Shown: positions 51,878 through 61,287 of the stretch, in pieces
Layout of the letters: each line of letters begins with the position of its first letter
Position numbering within the stretch: the stretch's first letter is position 1
Assembly: GCA_945874155.1 (NCBI GenBank)
Contig: CAMCFO010000005.1
Location: forward strand, 1-64,000
Length of the DNA stretch: 64,000 nt
Origin: an uncultured Bacteroidales bacterium
GTDB lineage: Bacteria > Bacteroidota > Bacteroidia > Bacteroidales > UBA932
Reading direction: 5' to 3'
Made by a program: the position numbers and the translations under genes
Notes under the pieces: model-generated
Told to the model about the DNA's origin: nothing
Database searches by the model: none
What the model saw: only the letters and a program-made list of their open reading frames with translations

Positions 51878-53484
51878 CACAAAATTCCGAATATTCTCAA
51901 TATGAATATCACACTTGTTCCAATCAGCACAGTTGAAGTAAGCGCAGACAGAACAATTGACCATACCGGTAGTCTCAGACGTCTCTCGTGACACTCGTGC
52001 GACATATCTGGGCTTTGTTGAACAGCTGTCACCTGAATCTGGAATTCCTTGTCAACCATACGCCTTACACTTTCAGCCAGACGGTCTATACGGTCAGACT
52101 GCTGCTCTCCTTTTGAAATAACAGCCTTCAAACTATCCCCGATGGAGAGAAGTCCGTCAATTTTTTCATTCTGAACAGCTGTCACTTCCATCATTCTATT
52201 GAGGCAGTCTTTGACAGCAACCAGATTCTTCAACTCGTCAACAATCACGGATGTCTCCTCCAGTTTGCTGTTCAGAGCTTTCTGCTGTGCCTCCACTGCC
52301 TTTAGGAACTCAAGGTGTTGCGTAGCAGTATGGTCTATCAATTTCTGATATTGTGTAGACGTGTGATTTGACAGGCTTTCTATAGATTTCTGTATTTCCA
52401 AATCTATATCACCCACGGCTCTGGATATGGCATCCTTCCTCTGTGAGATTTGAACAATTTCGTCACGAAAGAACTGGGCCATATTCTCAATCATTTTCGT
52501 CCTGTCAAGGTGGTCATTCAGAGTTCCATTCAGCACCTCAACACTTTTGAGGTATCTGTTGGACTGATCCAGGAAGGTATGAAGATCATTGATCTCATTT
52601 GTGCAGGCCTGTAATTCCTGCAGCACCTTTATATTCGCTTCGGCCATTGCATTCACATCCAGTCTCTGCACAGCCTCCAACAGTTTCGTATTCTCTTTAT
52701 AACTTGTATTGATATTTTTGAAGATATCATTCAAATTACTCGAATTGCTTGCAAAGTCCTTATTGAATTTTGCAAGATTCTTTTGAAGAATGATGAGGGT
52801 GCTGGCCATATCGTGCTTCATCTGAGGCAGCAGTTCTCCCTGCATCCAGTTCAGGAAATCGTTTTTCCGGTCTTCCCCCTTTCTGCCCATTCTTCTGTTG
52901 CAGATAGCTCCGATAATGGACAGAAATACCCCGGAAAAAGTAGATAGCATTGCCACACTCACACCTTGCAGAAGGGCTTTGATACCTTGTGCCCCAGCAT
53001 TGGCATTGTCAATTGTCTGCGCTGAAATGGTAAGCAGCGAATCCAACCCTTCCCCGAAAGAAAGGACACCGACACCGATAACAATGCCCAATACGGTTCC
53101 GCAAAGGCCTAAATAAATCGGGACAGGCACCAAAGCATCGATTTGGGCTTCCAATGTATCTGTCTGACGGTCAGTGATATCTTTAAGTGTTGAATAGTCA
53201 GCTGCTCCACTGTTCTTTTTCAAATAATTGTTTATTGCGCTGACAATACTTTCAAACTGACGGCTATGTTCTCTCTTATTGTTATAATCAATCTGCACAC
53301 TGACCCCATCGTCTGCCAGGACAGCTGAAAGATCCTCATAAGGTTGTTTTGGAAAAATTGCTTTAAGTAGTTGCCTCAATCTGACTGTACGGACAAAACT
53401 CCATAATTGAAGAATTACTACGACAAGCAAAATAATTCCAGGCACCACAAATCTTGTATCAATCCCGTTCATTTCAAAACTCAC
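51877..53484 (-). CDS. MotA/TolQ/ZorA-like channel subunit with long coiled-coil tail
   Basis: This 535-residue inner-membrane protein has a membrane helix near the N terminus (~12-30), then two helices with the MotA/TolQ/ExbB signature (YLGLCGTVLGIVIGVGVL and KALLQGVSVAMLSTFSGVF). A long helical, mostly coiled-coil cytoplasmic region follows (~215-480), and one more helix near the C terminus (~505-535). The long intracellular tail is the feature that links ZorA proteins to cytosolic partners. It overlaps the preceding gene by one base and the MotB-like gene by one base. Confidence 0.82.
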   Translation of the reverse strand: MSFEMNGIDTRFVVPGIILLVVVILQLWSFVRTVRLRQLLKAIFPKQPYEDLSAVLADDGVSVQIDYNNKREHSRQFESIVSAINNYLKKNSGAADYSTLKDITDRQTDTLEAQIDALVPVPIYLGLCGTVLGIVIGVGVLSFGEGLDSLLTISAQTIDNANAGAQGIKALLQGVSVAMLSTFSGVFLSIIGAICNRRMGRKGEDRKNDFLNWMQGELLPQMKHDMASTLIILQKNLAKFNKDFASNSSNLNDIFKNINTSYKENTKLLEAVQRLDVNAMAEANIKVLQELQACTNEINDLHTFLDQSNRYLKSVEVLNGTLNDHLDRTKMIENMAQFFRDEIVQISQRKDAISRAVGDIDLEIQKSIESLSNHTSTQYQKLIDHTATQHLEFLKAVEAQQKALNSKLEETSVIVDELKNLVAVKDCLNRMMEVTAVQNEKIDGLLSIGDSLKAVISKGEQQSDRIDRLAESVRRMVDKEFQIQVTAVQQSPDMSHECHERRLRLPVWSIVLSALTSTVLIGTSVIFILRIFGIL

Positions 53485-54128
53485 TATTCAAATTTCACAT
53501 TCAACTTGGTTTCAATCTTTGTTTTGCCATCCGCAACAATGAATTTTCCTTGGTTGAGAATGCTTATTGTGCGGCCATTTCCCTGGCTCTCACATGCCCC
53601 TTCAAGGAAATCGTGAACCTCACGAATTCTGTCGTAAGCGCCCTTGAACAATGTGAATGTCCCCTCCTCCATTGATTCAGCATATCTCAGCTCAAATACT
53701 GTAGAATCATTGGGGGATTCAGATATGGAAGCAAAGTTTTCCATTGTCGGATTATATGCAGAGGCATAACGTATAGGGTTTGAGGAAACCTCTTTGCAAC
53801 CAGCTTCCTGTTTTGGCCTTCCGACCGACGCTATCACTTCTTCGACAATCTGGCGTTTTTGTGCTTCTGACACCTCCACACTGATGTGCTTTTCCACTAT
53901 TTCAGGCTTTGGTAAACTGCTTCGTACGCGTGGACTGGTGAGGAAAACATCAACAATTTCATCTCTAATATTAGCTTCCTCACTGCCGTAACCATAGACA
54001 GACCTGCTATCAGAAAGATATTTTCTTAATTTGGAAAACAGCACCAAAGCAACAACCAAAGCTGCAACAGAAACGAATAAGGCGACCACAGATACAATCC
54101 ACGGAATCATTGAAATTACCTGTTCCAT
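53484..54128 (-). CDS. Single-pass membrane protein with unknown C-terminal domain
   Basis: This 214-residue protein has one N-terminal helix (PWIVSVVALFVSVAALVVAL). A low-complexity charged linker and a C-terminal domain follow (~140-214; FELRYAESMEEGTFTLFKGA and GKFIVADGKTKIETKLNV), which is soluble and probably cytosolic. I do not recognise the domain. Its one-base overlap with the MotA-like gene and two-base gap from the Hsp70-like gene place it inside the operon. It may tether a cytosolic partner to the membrane. Confidence 0.6.
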   Translation of the reverse strand: MEQVISMIPWIVSVVALFVSVAALVVALVLFSKLRKYLSDSRSVYGYGSEEANIRDEIVDVFLTSPRVRSSLPKPEIVEKHISVEVSEAQKRQIVEEVIASVGRPKQEAGCKEVSSNPIRYASAYNPTMENFASISESPNDSTVFELRYAESMEEGTFTLFKGAYDRIREVHDFLEGACESQGNGRTISILNQGKFIVADGKTKIETKLNVKFE

Positions 54129-54130
54129 AA

Positions 54131-57100
54131 CTACCTGATTTTACGGGCGAGATTGCTGAGCATTGCAACTATAGGATAGAAGAACAAAGTTTCCTCTATT
54201 ACAGAATCCTTGCCGGTACCCCAGGCAGCAAGTTCTTCAATCTTTTTGCTCAATCCCTGTTTCGTGTATTCAACCAAGTCCTCATTGCATATTGCCTTGA
54301 CCTTTCGGATAACACTTGCATCCGCAGAGAAACTGTCAACAAAGAAGTTGCCGTTTTCATCATTGACTTCAAACAGGAAATCTATGAATTTCGATACTCC
54401 GGCTGCAATGGAAGCAATTTCGTTGTTGCCGATTTCGTCATATCTGAAATCACTTGCCACAGTACTGTTGTCAATTCCGAGCAAGGAAGTCTTCAATTCT
54501 CTGATTTGCTCAAAAGAAAGATTCTCCTTCGCGGAAATACCGCCTTTACAAGTTGCAAGCTTAGGCTCATCTTCCAGGATCAGTTCCAGAGGCACTCCGG
54601 AATATTTCTTCCCATACACCTTTTCAAAAATGATTTGTGCAAACTGGGCCAGGGTCTTCTTGTCAGTGGAAAGAACCTTCAAAGTTTTGGAACCGTTTCC
54701 GCTGAATGCTATTGTCTGAGGCAGATTAAGTCTCTTGGCCTTCATCATTGATGCAACATAATAAATTATTGCACCGTAGAATACAATGAACGGGTATCTC
54801 AACTTGTCATCCTTGTCCAACATCTGGAGGAAATCGATTCTATTCTTGTTCCTGAGGGATTTGTTGGATGCAAGCGAGAAATAGAATGCAATAATATCAT
54901 TGGAAGAGTCCGCTGAACTCTCGATAGAATTCAGTGCACCCTTCAAATCATTCAGTCCATTAGCATCAAGACAGCCGGCAATTTCATTTTTGAAGGCATT
55001 GACAAATCCATTATCGGTAATCGGGAAGTTATATCCGTCACCAAAAACCGAGTTGGCTGCAAAACGGAATGACGAAAGCAGACTGGGTTTATTCTCCTCT
55101 ACCACAAACACATCAGTTGTACCTCCTCCGATGTCAATAGTCACCACATTGGACTTGGCACCCAAGTCACGCTTGTAATAATTGTAAGGTGCAACAGACT
55201 CAGACATCATTATGAGATTGTCTTCCACATTGTCACCGAAATACTTCCTGTAAAGTTCCTTCCAGATATCCGAGAACTTGTTGCAATGTGCCTTGAGCAT
55301 ACTTGCAGGATAGAACCAGATTATCCGGGTATTCTCAAGACCGCCACCGCTGAGAATAACCTTGTTTCTCATCAGCAGGAACAGATTGTCAAGATAAAGC
55401 CGAACCCTGTCAGTATCCTTGCTGGACCATTTGAGGTCGGTCACATATTTGTCATACTGAGGTTTTGCCACTTTCTCGTATCTGAAAGGAATATTCCCAT
55501 CAGCAAGACTGTACACAGGTTTCCTGTAATCTATTTTCAGGGACTCTGCGAAAACTGTTCTTATCGGGAAGGCATAATCATCATCACAACCTATCGTATC
55601 CGGGATAAATGCATCAAGGAAACCGGCACTGATATCCCTATCCTCTTTATCATATCCATTGTGAAGCTTGAATATCTGCAAATCACTCGAAGAGATGTCA
55701 AACGGCTTTGAAATACGACTGTCATCCACAGAGTATTCTATATGTGTGTTTGTGGTACCGAAATCAACTGCAAAAGTGAATTTCTTGGCAGTTCCCGAAG
55801 ACTGTAGAACAGGCACTACGACATTTTTGACCTTGTCGATTTCCACAAAAATCCTGTCGAAATTATTCTCAATCACATAAGACTCAATACTGCAAACAGC
55901 CCCCGCTTCACGTCTGACAGAATGAAAGGCATCCACAACACCATTTTCCCCGGCAAAGGACAACTTGCTATTCCGGCTTTTTGCAAAGAATGCCACACGC
56001 TGATATGGATTTGCAGAGAGCGAGTTGAAATCCACAGGAGGCAAAACTCCCAAGCCAAACTTCCTTTCTATAACCTTGCCTTCATTCTTGGCTTCAAAAA
56101 TTTCCTCATCGGTTTTCTTATAATCCCTCACGTACTCAATATACCTCCCTCTTTGCACGGGAATCCTGAGAGTTACCCGAACATTCGACGCTCCGAACGG
56201 CTTCATCTCAATCATATTCTTTCCGTCCGGCATAGGCTCCATCAATTGTTTGACAGTGAAGAACTTGAAGAAAATATCCTTCAACGGCAGAAGGAAGGAT
56301 TTGCAATCAGTATCATCCTCAAGATTGCCATTGAAGAAGTTGCTGCTCATGCCCAATGGGGTAGAAATAATGGCTGTTGTCAGGAAATCGCTGATAGTAA
56401 GATATGGATATTTGTCTGCAGTAAACGGGAGAGTCCTGGAATCCAAATCACGATAATCTGCATATTCCGCCCTATTTTCGCCTTGCCACCTGTCCTGAAC
56501 ATATCTCAAATCCGAGTATCTGTTGCCTGATTCCACAGGAAGTACCAACGGACGTTTTCCGTGCCAAATCTTGGAATCAATGAAGAAATCACTCTTCATC
56601 TCATCCGGATTGATTGCATTACTCTTATGCAAACTCAAGCCAATTACCTCAACCCTATTGCTTCCAAGGGCAAACTCCGGAAAATCAGATATACTGTTTT
56701 CATCAAGTTTCTCCAAAGCTTCCTTCTGATCATTCGACAGGAAACGACGGCTCTGCTGAAGATATTCATTGAATTCAGGAAAACGCTCGGCAAACTTCGT
56801 TTCTCCACATGCAATTCTCAAAGAATACAAATATTTTTGGAAAGCAAAATCGCGCTTGTACAAAGGTGCATAATCATTATCAAAAGGTTTATCGCTTCCC
56901 CTTTGTCTCAAATCATCAGAACAATATGACAAATCATTTGCACTGCTGAAAAACAATGTACGCGGAGATGTTGCGCCGATGATATCCATATCGCTTTTCA
57001 TTGCACGGCCTTTGTAACGCAAGAGGAACACCTTGTCCAGCAAATTAAAATTATATGCTGCCGCATCCTGTTCAAGGTACATTTTGAGCGTACCTGCAAG

Positions 57101-57478
57101 AATCTGGTGTTCGCGTACAGAGCTGTTCTCCAACTTTGAAAGTTCGTTCGTTTTGTCCCAAACCAGAATCTCCAGTTTGTCAGCCAACTTGTCAAAATTG
57201 AAAAACAATTCTGCAATGTCAAGGCAATCCGACACAATCTTATGCCAGATTGTACTACCATCCATTGTTTCGCTTTCTGCCACATTCTTGAAAGCATTGC
57301 AGGCCAGGTCTATACGGGCAAATGGAGATGGAATCGAAGTAATTTCTTTGTCAGCCCTTGCTCCTCCCGGATCTTCTATCTGGTCAATCACATCTGCCCC
57401 GTAGCATTTGTGCGTGCCGCCTACCCAATCCTTTATATTATTGTCTGCTTCCTTATGAAGTCTCAAAACTGTTCCCAT
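54131..57478 (-). CDS. Very large actin/Hsp70-fold ATPase
   Basis: This 1115-residue cytosolic protein has the C-terminal half of an Hsp70/actin ATPase: phosphate-1 loop AVDFGTTNTHIEYS (~570), phosphate-2 loop TIDIGGGTTDVFVVEE (~783), and adenosine motif FSGNGSKTL (~929). The N-terminal ~550 residues are unique, with no recognised domain and no membrane helix. The ATPase appears complete, so it should bind ATP. Overall size is like the SrfB virulence-factor family, but I cannot show identity. It lies two bases from both neighbouring genes. Confidence 0.75.
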   Translation of the reverse strand: MGTVLRLHKEADNNIKDWVGGTHKCYGADVIDQIEDPGGARADKEITSIPSPFARIDLACNAFKNVAESETMDGSTIWHKIVSDCLDIAELFFNFDKLADKLEILVWDKTNELSKLENSSVREHQILAGTLKMYLEQDAAAYNFNLLDKVFLLRYKGRAMKSDMDIIGATSPRTLFFSSANDLSYCSDDLRQRGSDKPFDNDYAPLYKRDFAFQKYLYSLRIACGETKFAERFPEFNEYLQQSRRFLSNDQKEALEKLDENSISDFPEFALGSNRVEVIGLSLHKSNAINPDEMKSDFFIDSKIWHGKRPLVLPVESGNRYSDLRYVQDRWQGENRAEYADYRDLDSRTLPFTADKYPYLTISDFLTTAIISTPLGMSSNFFNGNLEDDTDCKSFLLPLKDIFFKFFTVKQLMEPMPDGKNMIEMKPFGASNVRVTLRIPVQRGRYIEYVRDYKKTDEEIFEAKNEGKVIERKFGLGVLPPVDFNSLSANPYQRVAFFAKSRNSKLSFAGENGVVDAFHSVRREAGAVCSIESYVIENNFDRIFVEIDKVKNVVVPVLQSSGTAKKFTFAVDFGTTNTHIEYSVDDSRISKPFDISSSDLQIFKLHNGYDKEDRDISAGFLDAFIPDTIGCDDDYAFPIRTVFAESLKIDYRKPVYSLADGNIPFRYEKVAKPQYDKYVTDLKWSSKDTDRVRLYLDNLFLLMRNKVILSGGGLENTRIIWFYPASMLKAHCNKFSDIWKELYRKYFGDNVEDNLIMMSESVAPYNYYKRDLGAKSNVVTIDIGGGTTDVFVVEENKPSLLSSFRFAANSVFGDGYNFPITDNGFVNAFKNEIAGCLDANGLNDLKGALNSIESSADSSNDIIAFYFSLASNKSLRNKNRIDFLQMLDKDDKLRYPFIVFYGAIIYYVASMMKAKRLNLPQTIAFSGNGSKTLKVLSTDKKTLAQFAQIIFEKVYGKKYSGVPLELILEDEPKLATCKGGISAKENLSFEQIRELKTSLLGIDNSTVASDFRYDEIGNNEIASIAAGVSKFIDFLFEVNDENGNFFVDSFSADASVIRKVKAICNEDLVEYTKQGLSKKIEELAAWGTGKDSVIEETLFFYPIVAMLSNLARKIR

Positions 57479-57480
57479 AC

Positions 57481-58914
57481 TCAGAAATTGTATTTATTTT
57501 TGACCAAATCTTCTGTTGCCCTGAAAAACAACTCACAGAATTTCTGTTCCCTTGTCGCGGCTTTGTTGAACTTTTTCCATCGTTTGTTCAGAAGGCTGTC
57601 CACCAAGGCATAGTTTCTTGTAAAAAAGTGCGGATAATATTTTCTGGCGGCTTTCCCATTGACAATATCGAATAACGGATTCGATTTTTCCTCATTGAAA
57701 GGCTTGAAAGAGCGCATATTTCCAGACATTTCGTGCAGCCATTCGTTATAGTCTGCAAGAATCTTTTTCACAGTTGAGACATAATCTCCATCAAAGAAAT
57801 TCTCATCCAATTTGTTGTCTATTGCCCAAGGCTGGTATTTGTATTGTCCGTCCATAGCATAATCCACATACTTCTTCATAAGAAGAAATTGCGTCAGAGG
57901 AACAGAGAGCAGTTTTCGACTTTCCTTTCCCAAATCAGCAAATGTCACCTGTTGTCTCTCATCCTTTTGAGTCTCAAGGCCGTATTCAAAATGCAGTGTC
58001 TGTCCAGCCAGTTTCTCATCAGGCTGGGATGCGAAATCCAGGATAGCCATAGCCGCTGCGAGTTCGATCAAATGGGCATTATTCTTTTGCTTCACTCCTC
58101 CATCGTGATTCTCATAAGTGGCGGTTACACTGTCTCCAAGATAATACAGTGCATTGATGCTGGAATTATCACTTATGTTCTTCTTATAGTATGCCAAAGC
58201 AGACTTTGTCTTGGAAATGAAAGTTGAAGAATCCACTCCACTGTTTTCGTCTTCTGTAACATTGAAATAAGGAAGCACTGTTACCGCCCCTATCTTTGCC
58301 TGGCTGACGAATTTCCAGGATTGGGAACTTTTGTCAGACCTGAGTGTTTTCAGTAGCAACGGGAAACCGCTCGCACCGGTTCCACCAAAGATTGAACTGA
58401 TTATGAAAATCCTGTCCCCATCTTCAAAACTGTTGGAGAAATCCTTATACTGTTGGGAGTCAGCAAATTGATTCAGCACGACACTGCCAATATTCGGATT
58501 TCCCTTGAAACCCACCTTCATATCCGAATCCAGGTTTTTCTCTGAAAAGAGCATTTTGACAAATGCCATTGACTCCTTGTTCAACTGGTTGAACGCGATA
58601 AAATCCTTGAACCGGCAATCCCTTGTATTCTGGAGCGGTAAAATGAAATTGGTCATCCCGTCAACAGGCTTGATTTCAGTTCTGAAGAAACGGTTTCTGT
58701 TATGCTGGTTGAATTCCAATTTACTGCGAACTGCCCTATAATTGTTCATCAAGTCAATGGTCCTTGTCTTGTCTGCTCCGGAATCATCCGGGTCAATTAT
58801 TACAGGCACAATGATATCTGCATCACATTCGACCCCGCTTGCAAGAAGCATTGTCAAGGATCTCAAAACTCTGGAACCGGTACCTCCGATTCCGAACACG
58901 TATAGTTTACTCAT
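57481..58914 (-). CDS. Tubulin/FtsZ-like GTPase
   Basis: This 477-residue cytosolic protein has FGIGGTGSRVLRSL near the N terminus, a Rossmann-type glycine loop as in tubulins. The tubulin signature segment follows at ~172-186 (SSIFGGTGASGFPLL; GGTGSG motif with Ala for one Ser/Gly). It fits the Tubulin_2-type bacterial family rather than FtsZ, and lacks the FtsZ C terminus. Its start overlaps the stop of the small membrane protein by eight bases. Polymerisation is inferred from the family only. Confidence 0.7.
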   Translation of the reverse strand: MSKLYVFGIGGTGSRVLRSLTMLLASGVECDADIIVPVIIDPDDSGADKTRTIDLMNNYRAVRSKLEFNQHNRNRFFRTEIKPVDGMTNFILPLQNTRDCRFKDFIAFNQLNKESMAFVKMLFSEKNLDSDMKVGFKGNPNIGSVVLNQFADSQQYKDFSNSFEDGDRIFIISSIFGGTGASGFPLLLKTLRSDKSSQSWKFVSQAKIGAVTVLPYFNVTEDENSGVDSSTFISKTKSALAYYKKNISDNSSINALYYLGDSVTATYENHDGGVKQKNNAHLIELAAAMAILDFASQPDEKLAGQTLHFEYGLETQKDERQQVTFADLGKESRKLLSVPLTQFLLMKKYVDYAMDGQYKYQPWAIDNKLDENFFDGDYVSTVKKILADYNEWLHEMSGNMRSFKPFNEEKSNPLFDIVNGKAARKYYPHFFTRNYALVDSLLNKRWKKFNKAATREQKFCELFFRATEDLVKNKYNF

Positions 58915-59395
58915 AATTCTTTATGCCTTTGTTATTCAACTTTGTCACAAGAAGTGGCCATGGTGAATGCTTACTATTCCTGCTCGGGAATCGGAAAAGC
59001 GCCGAAAGAAGGAGGAAAAAGATTCCTCCCAGCAGTCCATTGTACACTCCAAACAGTATAGCATTTCCCATTCCGATATCGTTACTCAACGATTCAGCAA
59101 TCACTCCCGAATCCATATCTGTTCTGACTATTCCGAAAGCCAGTCCAAAACCAGTAAAAAGCACCACGCCCAAAGGTATCAGCCAGAAATACCATCTGTT
59201 TGCCCTTGGATGGTCAATAATGAAGTAATAGAGGATGAAAGCTAGAAAGCAGACTCCCAAGGTAACAGAAAAAATTAAAGGAAACCTGTCCGATTGGGCT
59301 ACATACCCATTGGCCTCGTCGGACCACCCGTGCAGATGGTGGAAAAGTTGCTCTCCGTAGAATGCGAGCCTGTAAAAGAATGCAAAAAATTCCAT
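58907..59395 (-). CDS. Multi-pass membrane protein
   Basis: This 162-residue inner-membrane protein has four predicted helices (around FPLIFSVTLGVCFLAFILYY, WYFWLIPLGVVLFTGFGLAF, and AILFGVYNGLLGGIFFLLLS) and a basic C terminus in the cytosol (FPSRNSKHS). There is no family match I can make. It overlaps the tubulin-like gene and starts eight bases after the VWA gene stop, so it belongs to the same operon. Confidence 0.65.
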   Translation of the reverse strand: MEFFAFFYRLAFYGEQLFHHLHGWSDEANGYVAQSDRFPLIFSVTLGVCFLAFILYYFIIDHPRANRWYFWLIPLGVVLFTGFGLAFGIVRTDMDSGVIAESLSNDIGMGNAILFGVYNGLLGGIFFLLLSALFRFPSRNSKHSPWPLLVTKLNNKGIKNYE

Positions 59396-59403
59396 ATTGA
59401 TTA

Positions 59404-60726
59404 TCAGTTTATTTCAAAGTGATATTTGGCGGTAATATTATTGGAGTTATTGGCGTGGAACCCGGCATAAATTCCTTCACACATATAACTGAATCCATAG
59501 GTTTTACCCGAATTGGCATCCTTCAAGACTGTGTCGTCCAAATCCGTACAGTCATATACCCACTGCGGAATCCGTCCGTCAAACACGACGGATATTTCCC
59601 CTTTCGGAAAAGGTTTCTCTGACATCAGTGTGGCATTGTGAGTAAATTTTGAAGACTTGACATTGTTTTGCCGTATGGACAAGAAGTAAGACTCTGACGT
59701 CTGTTTGTTTATCAAATTGCAATAATTGTCAGGATTGGTAGCATATTCTTCCCCATAGAGCAAAACAGGAAGTTTCATATCAATCCCGAATGTAAATTTG
59801 AAGTACCCGTCTGAAGATATTTTTACAGATTTCAGTGACGTTGGAGATTTCCACCTGTAATCACCATTCACTGGTCCAGATTGGAGAAGACCATAATCAT
59901 TCAGTCCGTCAACATCCGAAAAGTCCCCATTAACAATGGTCCAAGTGCTCTCTACAGGAGACCCCATAAAATTGGCATCTGGAACTTTCGACTTAATCGA
60001 TGCAAGCTGTCCTGCATTGCCGAATACAATGATATAAAACGGCCTTTTCATATCAATTCTGCTTGGTCTGTTCCTGAAATCAAAGTACTTACCTCGAAAA
60101 TCTGACATAAACCTGTAAATGGAACAGCCTACAAAAACATTCTTGTCTAAGTAGGATTTAACAGCGTTCCTGATTGAAATTTTCTGATTCTCAAGATAAT
60201 TTTGAGGATTCTGGACATTACCTGGTGAAAAGATACAGTCGGTTATGAGAATCGAAACCTGATTTTGCTCTGTACTGTCAAGGATAGTCTCGATTAGAGC
60301 TGCTATGTCTGTAGTTGCCTTACTTCCAGAAGCCTGCAGCAATCCTGTGGAATTCAAAGTATTGACAAATGAATTCACATCATTGCCCTTAGGTGTGACA
60401 CAATTGGTGATATAATTCAGATTCATTTCTGAAACAAGGCCGCTGTTCTTTATGTTTGAAAGATAATCATACACAACCTGCTGGAACTGCGACTGCCCAT
60501 TGTTCACATAACCGTTCATACTTCCGGATGTCTCCAGATATACATTCACAACAGGAATTTTTGTTGTAAAAGTATTCACTTGTGTGGAACTTTGCTCATC
60601 TGATGAATAACCATTTGGTTGTGCAGGCTCCGGAGCAGTAACCACTTTTGGAGTGTGGGATGGTCCTGAGAAAACGCAGGATACCGCTGTCATCAGCATC
60701 AGAACAAGAGGAATCAGTTTTTTCAT
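59404..60726 (-). CDS. VWA-domain lipoprotein
   Basis: This 440-residue lipoprotein has a signal ending TAVSC. A von Willebrand A-type domain (~70-260) follows, with the three metal-site positions visible: LETSGSMNG (DxSxS variant, Glu for Asp), the Thr in KATTDI, and the Asp in ILITDCIFSPG. The C-terminal ~180 residues are beta-rich. It should present the adhesion domain outside the inner membrane. The start at 60726 follows the lipoprotein signal; the longer frame to 60849 is antisense-like and not used. It is the first clear gene of the operon. Confidence 0.72.
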   Translation of the reverse strand: MKKLIPLVLMLMTAVSCVFSGPSHTPKVVTAPEPAQPNGYSSDEQSSTQVNTFTTKIPVVNVYLETSGSMNGYVNNGQSQFQQVVYDYLSNIKNSGLVSEMNLNYITNCVTPKGNDVNSFVNTLNSTGLLQASGSKATTDIAALIETILDSTEQNQVSILITDCIFSPGNVQNPQNYLENQKISIRNAVKSYLDKNVFVGCSIYRFMSDFRGKYFDFRNRPSRIDMKRPFYIIVFGNAGQLASIKSKVPDANFMGSPVESTWTIVNGDFSDVDGLNDYGLLQSGPVNGDYRWKSPTSLKSVKISSDGYFKFTFGIDMKLPVLLYGEEYATNPDNYCNLINKQTSESYFLSIRQNNVKSSKFTHNATLMSEKPFPKGEISVVFDGRIPQWVYDCTDLDDTVLKDANSGKTYGFSYMCEGIYAGFHANNSNNITAKYHFEIN

Positions 60727-60769
60727 TCTAAACCAATTACCATCTGTGGCTCTATGATGGGAAAAACAA

Positions 60770-61108
60770 TTATTGAGGAAGTGTGAGCCACATTGACCAT
60801 TCTTCATCCGATGGGCTCTGGACTGCCTGTAGTACGAATAATGAATCACGACTCACACTTCCGCTATATCGTGAGTAGAAACTCGCACATATAGCCAGCG
60901 CAAGCGTATAAACATCATCCCTTGTACTACGAGAATTGTCCAGATTCATCGAATAGGAATATGTCAAACGCTTTCTATTTTTGCTTAATGGATTAAGCAG
61001 CGCAAATTTATGAAATATTATGTAATTATCAACAAGAATTGACTGAGATAAATTTGAATCTGCGCCACATTTTCTATCTCTTTGATCCATACATTTCACA
61101 GTTGTCAT
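60770..61108 (-). CDS. Uncertain small protein at the head of the operon
   Basis: This is a 112-residue open frame ending 43 bases before the VWA gene. The second half (RSTRDDVYTLALAICASFYS and SVSRDSLFVLQAVQ) reads like a real soluble protein; the first half is less convincing. No homolog is recognised and no clear -7 box was found. It may be the first gene of the operon or a non-coding leader. Confidence 0.4.
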   Translation of the reverse strand: MTTVKCMDQRDRKCGADSNLSQSILVDNYIIFHKFALLNPLSKNRKRLTYSYSMNLDNSRSTRDDVYTLALAICASFYSRYSGSVSRDSLFVLQAVQSPSDEEWSMWLTLPQ

Positions 61109-61175
61109 TTTAACGCCAAGCTCACTCTCGCAAAAGATTTGTATATTTGCGGAGTTTGAACTAATTGCTGAGGAT

Positions 61176-61277
61176 ATGTTGTACCCTATCGGAATACAGA
61201 GTCTTTCGGAGATTCGCCAAAATGGCTATGTCAGTGATTTGAACAACCTCAAGGATATATCAATGCGTTGGCAATGA
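61176..61277 (+). pseudogene. AAA/PD-(D/E)XK gene remnant, right
   Basis: It carries the same 33-codon fusion of gene start and middle segment as at 47090 (MLYPIGIQSLSEIRQNG then SDLNNLKDISM). Confidence 0.75.
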
Positions 61278-61287
61278 AGTATTTAAT

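Noticed and set aside
51878..51994. Longer start of the MotB-like gene
   Set aside because: It would overlap the MotA-like gene by over 100 bases and add a cytosolic Cys-rich stretch; TGATG supports the shorter start.
54131..57478. Firm assignment to the SrfB virulence-factor family
   Set aside because: Size and actin fold agree, but I can show no SrfB-specific motif without a profile search.
60727..60849. Longer start of the VWA gene
   Set aside because: It would place 41 polar residues before a clear lipoprotein signal.
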